Shown: positions 23,719 through 31,454 of the stretch, one piece after another
How the letters are laid out: each line of letters begins with the position of its first letter
Position numbering within the stretch: the stretch's first letter is position 1
Assembly: GCF_001905845.1 (NCBI RefSeq)
Contig: NZ_LIVZ01000015.1
Coordinates: forward strand, 1-64,000
Source of the DNA: Streptomyces sp. TSRI0107
GTDB taxonomy: Bacteria > Actinomycetota > Actinomycetes > Streptomycetales > Streptomycetaceae
Length of the DNA stretch: 64,000 nucleotides
Direction: 5' to 3'
Program-made: the position numbers and the translations under genes
The notes under the pieces: model-generated
The model's input: only the letters and a program-made list of their open reading frames with translations
What the model was told of the DNA's origin: nothing
Database searches by the model: none

Positions 23719-24395
23719 GGTGCGGGCACCGCGTCGCGCACGGCACGGTGGACGGCCCTGGCGAGCCGGGCACCCCACACGGAACGGGGGCCGGCGAAGG
23801 CGTGCGCCTCGGTGCCGGGGCCGGGCACGGCGGCGGCGACGCACACCGCGTCGGTGGGGGTGCCCGAGCAGTCGAGACCGGCGTCCAGCAGTGCCTGCAC
23901 CTTGGCCTCGGTGGCGGTCGCCACCGCGTTGACCAGGGCGCCGTCGGTCAGGGCCACGGGCACGGCGACGACGATGTTGATCGTGCCGGGCCCGGCCGGG
24001 GCGGCCGTCCCCTCCGCCGCGACGGCGGCCCACCCCCGCACGGACACGCCCGCGGTGACGACGGCCTCGACGCCGCCGTCGTACGCCTGCGCGTACGCCG
24101 AGACGTCGGCGGCGGTCATGAGGCCGACGCCCGGACCCCGCAGGCCCATGGCGTCCGCCAGCTCGGCCAGGTGCCGGTCGGGATCGCGCCGGCGGTAGCC
24201 GTGCGCCACCTGGGCGTTGAGCACCCAGCCGCGCTCGCCGATGCCGCCGCCGAGCACGGCGTTGCTGATCATCCGCCATCCCGGCCCCGGCGCCCACAGC
24301 AGCGCGGGCAGCCGCTCGCCGTCCTCCGTACGGGTCGGACACTGCACGGACAGCGGCCCGGACGCGGAACGGGGCCGGGGGACGAACGCGGTCAC
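23715..24395 (-). CDS. cbiZ: Adenosylcobinamide amidohydrolase, CbiZ-like
   Basis: A 226-residue protein with CbiZ-type motifs: WRMISNAVLGGGIGERGWVLNAQV, GVGLMTAADVSAYAQA, VVTAGVSVRGWA, GTINIVVAVPVALTDGALVNAVATATEAKVQAL and GTPTDAVCVAAAVPG. CbiZ removes the aminopropanol side chain from cobinamide so it can be salvaged as cobyric acid. GTG 24395 is preferred because AGGAG lies 9 nt upstream; ATG 24428 is the alternative. No other cobalamin gene is nearby and no cobalamin riboswitch was seen upstream. Confidence 0.8.
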   Translation of the reverse strand: MTAFVPRPRSASGPLSVQCPTRTEDGERLPALLWAPGPGWRMISNAVLGGGIGERGWVLNAQVAHGYRRRDPDRHLAELADAMGLRGPGVGLMTAADVSAYAQAYDGGVEAVVTAGVSVRGWAAVAAEGTAAPAGPGTINIVVAVPVALTDGALVNAVATATEAKVQALLDAGLDCSGTPTDAVCVAAAVPGPGTEAHAFAGPRSVWGARLARAVHRAVRDAVPAP

Positions 24396-24544
24396 CGGAA
24401 GGGACTCCTCACATGGCGGGAACCGCATGATCCTACGCACCGGGGCCGGACGGGTGACCGCGCGAACCGGCCGGGCCCGGCCGCGTCGGCGACACGGGTG
24501 TCCTGCTGTGCCCCGCGCCACCCGGCCCGCTCCTCGCGGGTGGG

Positions 24545-26077
24545 TCAGGCCCTGGCGAGGAGGTCGGCCGCCCGTTCGGCGAGCATGGTCACGGGCGCGT
24601 GGGTGTGCGCCCGTACGATGCTCGGCATCGCCGAGGCGTCCACCACCCGCAGGCCGGTCAGGCCGCGCACGGCGAACTCCGGGTCCACCACCGAGTGCGG
24701 GTCCGCGCCCATGCGGCAGGTGCCGACCAGGTGATGGATGCTGCCGCCGGTGGCCCGGACGTAGGCGGCGATCTCGTTCTCGTCCTCGGAGAGCGCCCCG
24801 TCGGTGAGCGGCTTCCCGCGCCACCGCGCGAAGTCCGGCTCCCGCAGGACGCGCTGGGCGGCGCGGACGCCGGCCACGAGGGTCGCGAGGTCGTCCCCCT
24901 TCTCGTCCGACAGGTACCGAGGGTCGATGAGCGGCGCGTCGTGCGGATCCGCGCTGCGCAGGGCGACCGTGCCGCGGCTGTGCGGGCGCAGCAGGATCAC
25001 CCCCAGCGCGAGGCCGTGTGCGGCCGGCCGCCGGTGCTCCCCGAGCGGCAGCACCAGGTGCACGACCTCGATGTCCGGGGCGGTCAGCTCGGGGCGGGTG
25101 CGCAGGAACAGCAGTGCCTCGGAGACGATCGAGCCCAGCGGGCCGCGCCGGTCGCGCAGATACCGTGCCGTGTCCTCGGGTGAGGCGTCCGCGCCGGGCG
25201 AGCGGAAGCCCCGTGCCTCGAAGGCGAGCGGCACGAGGAGGTGGTCCGTCAGGTCGCGGCCCACGGACGGCAGATCCCGGACGACGGGGACGCCGTGCCG
25301 GGACAGCTCGTCGGCGGGGCCCACTCCGGAGAGCAGCAGCAGGTGCGGGCTGCCCACGGCTCCCGCGCAGAGGACGACGTCGCGCCGGGCGCGGACGGTC
25401 TCTGTTCCCGACGCCCCCTCGACCTCGACGCCGATGGCGCGCGTGCCCTCGAAGACCACCCGTCGTACCAGGGTGTCCGCGGTGACGGTCAGGTTCGGAC
25501 GGTGGCGTGCCGGGCCGAGGTAGGCGTCCGCCGAGCTGTGCCGCAGGCCGTCGCGGTGGGTGGCGCGGGCCGGTGCGTACCCCTCCTGCTCCTCGGCGGC
25601 CGGCAGGTGCCCCAGCCGGGCGCAGGCGTCGGCGAAGGCCGCGGTCGGCGGCAGCGGGTGGCGCAGTCCGGCCAGACCGATCCGCCGCTCGGCCCGCTCG
25701 AAGCAGGGCCGCAGCTCGTCGTGGCTCCAGCCGGTGAGGCCCGCGTCCGCCCAGCCGTCGTAGTCCGCCCGGTGTCCGCGCGTCCAGAGCTGGGCGTTGA
25801 TCACCGAGGAGCCGCCGACCGCCTTGCCGCGCGGGATCGGGATCGTACGGCCGTCGAGGCTTTGCTGCGGCACGGTGGCGAAGTTCCAGTCCAGTTCACC
25901 GCCGAACAGCCGGGGGAACAGGACCGGCACCCGCACCTCCGGGTGGCGGTGCGGGTCGGCCGTTCCGGCTTCGATCAGAAGTACCCGGGCCGTGGCGTCC
26001 GCGCTGAGCCGGTCGGCGAGCACACAGCCGGCCGATCCGGCGCCGACGATCACGTAGTCCCATTCGTTCTCGGTCAT
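24545..26077 (-). CDS. GMC-family FAD-dependent oxidoreductase
   Basis: A 510-residue glucose-methanol-choline oxidoreductase. The FAD-binding Rossmann motif VIVGAGSAGCVLADRL is at residues 8-23. The second GMC signature is GKAVGGSSVINAQLWTRGHR and the C-terminal catalytic region is SIHHLVGTCRMG, with THAPVTMLAERAADL at the end. Members oxidise alcohols to aldehydes. Last gene of a minus-strand set with an MFS exporter, flavin reductase, alcohol dehydrogenase and an acyl-CoA-dehydrogenase-fold monooxygenase; the substrate is unknown. Confidence 0.88.
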   Translation of the reverse strand: MTENEWDYVIVGAGSAGCVLADRLSADATARVLLIEAGTADPHRHPEVRVPVLFPRLFGGELDWNFATVPQQSLDGRTIPIPRGKAVGGSSVINAQLWTRGHRADYDGWADAGLTGWSHDELRPCFERAERRIGLAGLRHPLPPTAAFADACARLGHLPAAEEQEGYAPARATHRDGLRHSSADAYLGPARHRPNLTVTADTLVRRVVFEGTRAIGVEVEGASGTETVRARRDVVLCAGAVGSPHLLLLSGVGPADELSRHGVPVVRDLPSVGRDLTDHLLVPLAFEARGFRSPGADASPEDTARYLRDRRGPLGSIVSEALLFLRTRPELTAPDIEVVHLVLPLGEHRRPAAHGLALGVILLRPHSRGTVALRSADPHDAPLIDPRYLSDEKGDDLATLVAGVRAAQRVLREPDFARWRGKPLTDGALSEDENEIAAYVRATGGSIHHLVGTCRMGADPHSVVDPEFAVRGLTGLRVVDASAMPSIVRAHTHAPVTMLAERAADLLARA

Positions 26078-26125
26078 GACACACCTCGGTGTGGGGTCTT
26101 GTTCGTTGTCGGGTGGGTCGCCAGG

Positions 26126-27370
26126 TCAGCGCCCGGCCGGGACGTCCGGGTGACCGGCGGGCGAGGTCGCCCGCGGGTTCGACGCCGGCTCGGACCGGCC
26201 GCGCAGGGCGTGCCGGAGCAGGGCGAGGCCGGACAGCAACGCGGCCAGGGCGCACACCCCGGTCCAGCCGAAGGCGGCGTAGGCGCGGACGCCGAGCCAT
26301 GAGCCGGCGCTGCCGCCGAGGAACGCGCAGGTCATGTACGCCGTGTTGAGGCGGGCCCGGGCCTCGGGGCGCAGCGCGAAGATGCGGGCCTGGTTGGCGA
26401 CCTGGCCGGACTGCGTGGCCACGTCGAGCAGCAGCATCCCGGCGCCCAGGCCGACGAGGCCGACGGGGCCGCCCAGGAGGCCGGTGAGCAGGAGCAGGGC
26501 GGCGGCGAGGGCGCCCAGCATGCACCACAGGCTGACCGCGTCGGGCCCGCGCCCGTCGGTGCGGCGCCCCGCGAACGGGGTGGCGAACATGCTGGCCGCG
26601 CCCACGAGCGCCAGAACGCCGACGGCCTCGGTGCCCAGGCCGTAGCGCGGGCCGGTGACGAGCAGCGCGAGCGCGGTCCAGGCGGCGCTGAACGCGGCGA
26701 ACACCAGGACCTGGTACTGGCAGGAGCGGCGAAGCAGCGGTTCGGTGCGCAGGAGGTGCCAGGAGGCCGCGAGCAGCGCCGGGTAGCGCCGGTCGGTGCT
26801 CGGTGTGGTGGGCGGGAGCGCGACGGCCAGCGCCACGGTGAGGACGAGGACCAGCGCGGCCGCGACGAGGTAGGGGGCGCGCCAGTCGAACCACGCGCCC
26901 AGCGTGCCGGAGAAGGTCCGGGCCAGGAGGATGCCGCCGATCAGGCCGGCGAGCAGTGTGCCGGTCACCGCGCCGCGGCGCGCCGGGTCGGCCAGTCCGG
27001 CGGCCATGGGGATGAGGATCTGCGGCACCACCGTGGTGAGCCCGACGAGCACGCCGGCCACGGCGAGGACGGGCAGGGCGGTGGCGGTCCCGGCCAGCAC
27101 GAGGCCCGCGCAGGTCAGGGCCAGCAGGGTGGTGACCAGCCCGCGGTGCCGGAGCCGGTCGCCCAGGGGGACGAGCAGGAAGATGCCCGCGGCGTAGCCG
27201 AGTTGGGCGCAGGTGACCACGAGTGCCGCGGAGGCGTCCGTGACGCCCAGGTCGTCGGCGATCAGCGGACTGATCGCCTGCGGGAAGTAGATGTTGGCCA
27301 CGGCGATGCCGCAGGCGACGGAGAGCAGCAGGGTCAGGGGGCGGCTCAGGACCGGAGTGACAGGTGACAT
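26126..27370 (-). CDS. MFS transporter
   Basis: A 414-residue major-facilitator protein with 12 predicted membrane helices; the first is LTLLLSVACGIAVANIYFPQAISPLIADDLG, with the loop motif LLVPLGDRLRHRG near residue 75. The sequence is of the drug/metabolite exporter branch. ATG 27370 has GAGG 9 nt upstream; the in-frame stretch from 27457 is less credible. It lies between the flavin reductase and the GMC oxidoreductase and could export or import the substrate of that set. Confidence 0.87.
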   Translation of the reverse strand: MSPVTPVLSRPLTLLLSVACGIAVANIYFPQAISPLIADDLGVTDASAALVVTCAQLGYAAGIFLLVPLGDRLRHRGLVTTLLALTCAGLVLAGTATALPVLAVAGVLVGLTTVVPQILIPMAAGLADPARRGAVTGTLLAGLIGGILLARTFSGTLGAWFDWRAPYLVAAALVLVLTVALAVALPPTTPSTDRRYPALLAASWHLLRTEPLLRRSCQYQVLVFAAFSAAWTALALLVTGPRYGLGTEAVGVLALVGAASMFATPFAGRRTDGRGPDAVSLWCMLGALAAALLLLTGLLGGPVGLVGLGAGMLLLDVATQSGQVANQARIFALRPEARARLNTAYMTCAFLGGSAGSWLGVRAYAAFGWTGVCALAALLSGLALLRHALRGRSEPASNPRATSPAGHPDVPAGR

Positions 27371-27537
27371 GACTCGTACCTCGCCCGAGAGAGAAGGAGC
27401 TGGGGTGGGGGTGGGAAGGAGAGACGTGGGCACGGCGGCGGTCGCCGGTGCGGGCACGTCCCGCCGACGGCTGCCCGGTCCTGCCGGCTGCCCGCCGCGT
27501 GAGCGCGAACGGGCAGCCGGTCAGGTCGGAGTGGCTC

Positions 27538-28053
27538 TCACGCCGCGCGGTGGGCGGGCCGGCCCGGGTGCGCGTCCACCGGACGGCACCAGGAGCGGTC
27601 GTAGTGGAGCAGCGGGGTCTGGGGACCGGTGTGGGTGGCCTCGACCCGGCCGACCAGGATGCTGTGGTCGCCCCCGTCGAGGACGTCGTGGAGCCGGCAG
27701 GCCACCCGGACCGCCGCGTCGGCGAGACCCGGCAGGCCCAGTTCGCAGCGCTCCATGTCGCCGGCCGCGAAGCGGTCGGTGCCCCGCGCGGCGAACCGGG
27801 CCGCCACGTCGGCCTGATCGGCGGCCAGCACGTTGACGAGGAAGCAGCGCGCCGTGGTGAAGGCGCGGTGCACGCTCGCCGTCCGGCCGACACACACCAG
27901 GACCAGGGGCGGCTCCAGTGACAGCGACGAGAACGAACTCGCCGTGAAGCCCCACGGGCGCCCCTCCCGGTCGACGGTCGTGGTGACCGTCACCGGGGCG
28001 GGGACCCGTGCCATGGCGCGGGTGAACGCCGTGCGCTCGACGGCGCCGCTCAC
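27538..28053 (-). CDS. Flavin reductase domain protein
   Basis: A 171-residue split-barrel flavin reductase of the HpaC/DIM6 family: FTRAMARVPAPVTVTTTVDREGRPWGFTASSFSSLSLEPPLVLVCV at residues 8-53 and GGDHSILVGRVEATHTG near residue 135. It supplies reduced flavin to a partner monooxygenase, most likely the product of 29226-30398. GTG 28053 overlaps the dehydrogenase stop in a GTGA junction, so the pair is translationally coupled. Confidence 0.9.
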   Translation of the reverse strand: MSGAVERTAFTRAMARVPAPVTVTTTVDREGRPWGFTASSFSSLSLEPPLVLVCVGRTASVHRAFTTARCFLVNVLAADQADVAARFAARGTDRFAAGDMERCELGLPGLADAAVRVACRLHDVLDGGDHSILVGRVEATHTGPQTPLLHYDRSWCRPVDAHPGRPAHRAA

Positions 28054-29192
28054 CGCCGTACCTCCTCTTCCAGGACGCCCGCCCCGGCACGGCCGGTGCC
28101 CGCCTGGAGCGGGATCCGCGCGGTCCGCGGCCGGAAGTCGACGATCGTCTTCAGGTCCGTGGTGGTCCGGTAGTCGGCCAGGATGTTCACGAGCCGGTCG
28201 TAGTCGTCGAAGGGGCAGACCGTGGACAGCAGCCCCTTGGCGTTCACGATCCCCGTGGACAGCATGTGCGCCGCGGCGACGATGACGTTGGCCGTCCGGT
28301 GCATGGGGAAGCTGGTGACGTCGAAGGGGGCCGAGCTGATGTCGATGCCCTTCGCCAGCATCAGCCAGGTGTCGAACTGCTGCATCTCCTGCGACGCCCC
28401 GTACAGGATGTACCGCCCGCGCGGCTTGAGCTTCAGCATCGCCAGCCGGCGCGGGTCCTGCTCCCGGTCCGCCGCCTTGACCGTGGGCAGCGCGTCGAAG
28501 ACGTAGTCGAAGGTGTTGTCGGCGACGTCCCGCTTCAACTCGTCCGGCAGGTAGGCCCGCTCGGAGAAGTGTTCCTCGGCGTGCGTGTTGCGGCGCGGGT
28601 TGGCGTCCACCGAGACCACGCTGTGCGGGGCGAACAGACGCTTGATGACGCTGCCGACGATGATGCCGATGGGCCCGGTGCCGAGGACGAGGACACGGTC
28701 CCCGATCCTCGGCGGGTGGGTCAGCACCGAGCGGAGGGCGCCCGTGGTGGGCTCGATGAACGACGCCTCCAGGTCGCCGAGGGTGTCCGGGACCTTCACG
28801 GCGGCGGCTCGGTGGTCGTCGAAGAAGTCCCGGTCGGCCCAGAAGATGTCCTGCTTGTCCTCGCCGGAGAACACCGGCCGCAGGGACCGGTACTCGGCGA
28901 ACCCGCCGAAGTCGGTCTGGCCCCAGTAGACGATCCGGTCGCCCACCGAGATGTCCACCGGGCCGCTGAACCGCGGCCCGATGTCGACGACTTCTCCGAG
29001 GTACTCGTGGCCGAGGACGACCGGATACTCCGAGGGGTACAGGTGTCCCTCGTAGAACGAGATGTCCGTGGAGCAGATGGACACGCACCGTGTCTTCATC
29101 AGCAGGCCGTCGGAGGGCGTCCGGGGCACGGGGACCTCGGCGAGGACGGTCTTGCGGGGAGCGAGGAGCTGGAGTGCCTTCATGGTCGGCAT
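28050..29192 (-). CDS. Zinc-type alcohol dehydrogenase lacking the structural zinc loop
   Basis: A 380-residue MDR protein. Catalytic-zinc ligands are visible as SICSTD and GHEYLG, with FIEP later; the NAD-binding motif is LVLGTGPIGIIVG near residue 165. The four-cysteine structural zinc loop of classical enzymes is absent and replaced by a long acidic-aromatic insert (SGEDKQDIFWADRDFFDDH). GAAGGAG lies 7 nt before ATG 29192. Together with the coupled flavin reductase it suggests oxidation of an alcohol made or used by the neighbouring monooxygenase. Confidence 0.85.
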   Translation of the reverse strand: MPTMKALQLLAPRKTVLAEVPVPRTPSDGLLMKTRCVSICSTDISFYEGHLYPSEYPVVLGHEYLGEVVDIGPRFSGPVDISVGDRIVYWGQTDFGGFAEYRSLRPVFSGEDKQDIFWADRDFFDDHRAAAVKVPDTLGDLEASFIEPTTGALRSVLTHPPRIGDRVLVLGTGPIGIIVGSVIKRLFAPHSVVSVDANPRRNTHAEEHFSERAYLPDELKRDVADNTFDYVFDALPTVKAADREQDPRRLAMLKLKPRGRYILYGASQEMQQFDTWLMLAKGIDISSAPFDVTSFPMHRTANVIVAAAHMLSTGIVNAKGLLSTVCPFDDYDRLVNILADYRTTTDLKTIVDFRPRTARIPLQAGTGRAGAGVLEEEVRR

Positions 29193-29225
29193 GGTGTTTC
29201 TCCTTCGGGTGTGAGGGGTTGCCGG

Positions 29226-30398
29226 TCAGCGGTGCAGGGCGAGGCCGTCGTCGAGCAGTCGGCGGCCGACGGTCTCGAAGTGCGCCGGGGACAAGGTGAT
29301 GTGCTTGACCGCCGTGTGGATGTCGCGGAAGCAGCGTTCGAGGCGGCCGCTGGTGTACACGGCCCGTGACCCGGCCAGGTCGTAGAGGACGTCCACCGCT
29401 GCGGTGGTGTCCTCGGCGACGGTCGCCGCGGTCAGCCGGACCAGCGCGCTCAGCGGCTCTCCGCCGTCCTCGCCGTGGCTCGACACGCGCCGGGCCGCGT
29501 CGGCGAGCAGCAGGCCTGCGCGGCGCACCCGCATCTGGGCGCGGGCGAAGCCCGCCTGCGCGGTGGCGCCGGTGCCCGCGTCCGCGGTCAGCCGGCGGAA
29601 CGTCTCCACCGCGTCCTGCGCGATGCCGAGGACCGTGGAGGCGGACGTGAACGGGCCGAAGTCGTGGTAGCCGATGGCGTACGCCCGTGAGTCACGGCGT
29701 GGCGGCGGGCGCAGCATCGCGTCGCCGTCGACGGTGAACTCTTCTGGTACGAAGGCGTCGTCGACCTCGAAGTGGCGGCTGCCGGTGCCGCGCAGCCCCA
29801 CCGAGTGCCAGGTGTCCCGCAGCCGGGCCGCCGACCCGGGCACGAACAGCATGCGCGGCGCGGGCTCCGGTGTGCCGGCGTCCGTCACGCGGGCCGCGCA
29901 GACCAGCCAGTCGGCGTGCGCCGAGCCGCTGGCGAACGGCCAGCTGCCGGTGAGCCGGTAGCCGCCGGGGACCCGGCGGGCCCGGCCGGCGGGGCGGACG
30001 CTGCCGACGACCAGGCCGGAGGACTCGGCGAAGACGGTGCCGGCCGCCGATTCGGGAAGGTAGTCGGACAGGCGTCCGATGGCGCCCTGTACGCCCATCT
30101 GCCAGGCGACCGAGGCGTCCAGTCGCGCCAGGTACCGCAGGACGGCGGAGCCGGTGGCCAGGCTGACGTGCCCGCCGCCGAAGCGCCGGCCCACCCACAT
30201 GCGGTGGAGGCCGGCCTCGCGGAGCGCCGCGACGACGGGCTCCGGGGTGACGCGGTCCCGTTCGGCCTGCTCCCGGTGGGCTGTCACCACGGGCGCGAGG
30301 TCGTCGACACGAGCCAGCCACTCCACCCCGTCGGCGGGAACCGGTGTCGTCGCGAGCAGCGACGGGCGGTGCTGGGTGTGAACTGCGTGAGCCGTCAC
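29226..30398 (-). CDS. Acyl-CoA-dehydrogenase-fold FMNH2 monooxygenase
   Basis: A 390-residue protein related to DszC and HsaA-type hydroxylases: ALREAGLHRMWVGRRFGGG, LARLDASVAWQMGVQG, GGYRLTGSWPFASGSAHADWLV, and a C-terminal DLAGSRAVYTSGRLERCFRDIHTAVKHITLSPAHFETVGR segment where flavin-dependent members are conserved. GTG 30398 has AGGAGG 6 nt upstream. First gene of the set running to 24545, with its flavin reductase two genes downstream. Target could be an aromatic, amine or sulfur compound; not resolvable here. Confidence 0.83.
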   Translation of the reverse strand: MTAHAVHTQHRPSLLATTPVPADGVEWLARVDDLAPVVTAHREQAERDRVTPEPVVAALREAGLHRMWVGRRFGGGHVSLATGSAVLRYLARLDASVAWQMGVQGAIGRLSDYLPESAAGTVFAESSGLVVGSVRPAGRARRVPGGYRLTGSWPFASGSAHADWLVCAARVTDAGTPEPAPRMLFVPGSAARLRDTWHSVGLRGTGSRHFEVDDAFVPEEFTVDGDAMLRPPPRRDSRAYAIGYHDFGPFTSASTVLGIAQDAVETFRRLTADAGTGATAQAGFARAQMRVRRAGLLLADAARRVSSHGEDGGEPLSALVRLTAATVAEDTTAAVDVLYDLAGSRAVYTSGRLERCFRDIHTAVKHITLSPAHFETVGRRLLDDGLALHR

Positions 30399-30727
30399 GG
30401 TGATACCTCCTGTGCACGACGGCGTGCCGGACCGGATCGCCGTCGTGTCCCGAGGACGGCGATCCGGCGTGTCACCACCGTCGTGCGCCCGCCGTCCCGG
30501 GCACCTGAGCCGGTCCGCCCCTCCCCGTCCCCGTCGCGGGCGGGACGGCGGCGGGAGCGGAGGGGGTGCGCTGGCCCAGGCGCGACCGGGACACGGATGG
30601 GCTGCGCGGCCCATGCGGCCGGGCGCGCGGGCGCACGAGACTGGCCCGCGGGGTTGCCCGTCAGGAGGTCGCGGTGAAGGTTGTCAGAGCGCGAAGGGTC
30701 CGTCGGCCCCGCCGGCGCCGGGTGCGG
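30399..30727. other. 329-bp intergenic region with no gene seen
   Basis: Separates the monooxygenase start (30398) from the 3' end of the response regulator (30728). It should hold the promoter of the monooxygenase operon. No credible open frame, structured RNA or repeat was found. Confidence 0.5.
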
Positions 30728-31432
30728 TCAGCCGTGAGCGCGCGGCGGCGGGACGTCCACGCCGAGCCCCGCGTTACGGGCCCGGACGATGGCCTGGGCC
30801 CGGTCGTTCACCTGCAGCTTGGCGAAGATGTTGGTGACGTGGTTGCGGACCGTCTTGTCGGTGATGGTCAGCTTCCGGGCGATCTGCCGATAGTTGAGCC
30901 CGGCGGCCAGCAGGCCGAGGATCTCCAGTTCCCGCGGGGTCAGTTCCGGGAAGGCGGAGCGTCCCGGCGCGGCGGCCAGGGAGTCGAAGAAGGTGCGCAA
31001 CCGCAGGGCGACCCGAGGGCTGAAGACGGCGCCGCCGCGCGCGACGGTGCGCATCGCCGTCAGGATCTCCTCCCGGTCCGCTCCCTTGACCAGATAGCCG
31101 TGCGCGCCCGCCCGCATCGCGGCGAGGACGTTCTCGTCGTCGTCGGACATGCTCAGCACCAGCACCTTGACGTCCGGGCGGTCGGCCAGCATGCGCCGTG
31201 TGACGTCGATGCCGGAGCCGTCCGGCAGCCCCAGGTCGAGGACGACCACTTGCGGGGCGGTACGGCGGCACACGGCGACGGCCTCCTCCGCGCTCGTCGC
31301 CACGCCCACGACGCGGAAGCCGTCCTGGGGCAGGAAGACACCGCGCAACCCGTCGAGGAACATCGGGTGATCGTCGACCAGCAGCACGGTGACCGTGTCC
31401 ACGTCGGTCCTGGGGGCACTCTCCTCAGCCAC
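30728..31432 (-). CDS. NarL/FixJ-family response regulator
   Basis: A 234-residue regulator. Receiver domain: acidic pair Asp20-Asp21, phospho-acceptor Asp66 in VVVLDLGLP and a conserved Lys in GYLVKGA. LuxR-type helix-turn-helix near the C-terminus: LTPRELEILGLLAAGLNYRQIARKLTITDKTVRNHVTNIFAKLQV. GTG 31432 lies 7 nt after a TATAGT -10, indicating a leaderless start; the in-frame extension to 31561 would run through the divergent kinase gene. Partner kinase is divergently encoded at 31455. Confidence 0.9.
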   Translation of the reverse strand: MAEESAPRTDVDTVTVLLVDDHPMFLDGLRGVFLPQDGFRVVGVATSAEEAVAVCRRTAPQVVVLDLGLPDGSGIDVTRRMLADRPDVKVLVLSMSDDDENVLAAMRAGAHGYLVKGADREEILTAMRTVARGGAVFSPRVALRLRTFFDSLAAAPGRSAFPELTPRELEILGLLAAGLNYRQIARKLTITDKTVRNHVTNIFAKLQVNDRAQAIVRARNAGLGVDVPPPRAHG

Positions 31433-31454
31433 GACGATTACTATAGGTGATCGC
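31433..31454. promoter_or_regulatory. Overlapping divergent -10 elements of a two-component pair
   Basis: Only 22 bp separate the two start codons. TACTAT (31439-31444) serves the plus strand and TATAGT overlaps it on the minus strand, both in the AT-rich core TACTATAG. The two promoters therefore probably exclude each other. Confidence 0.5.
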
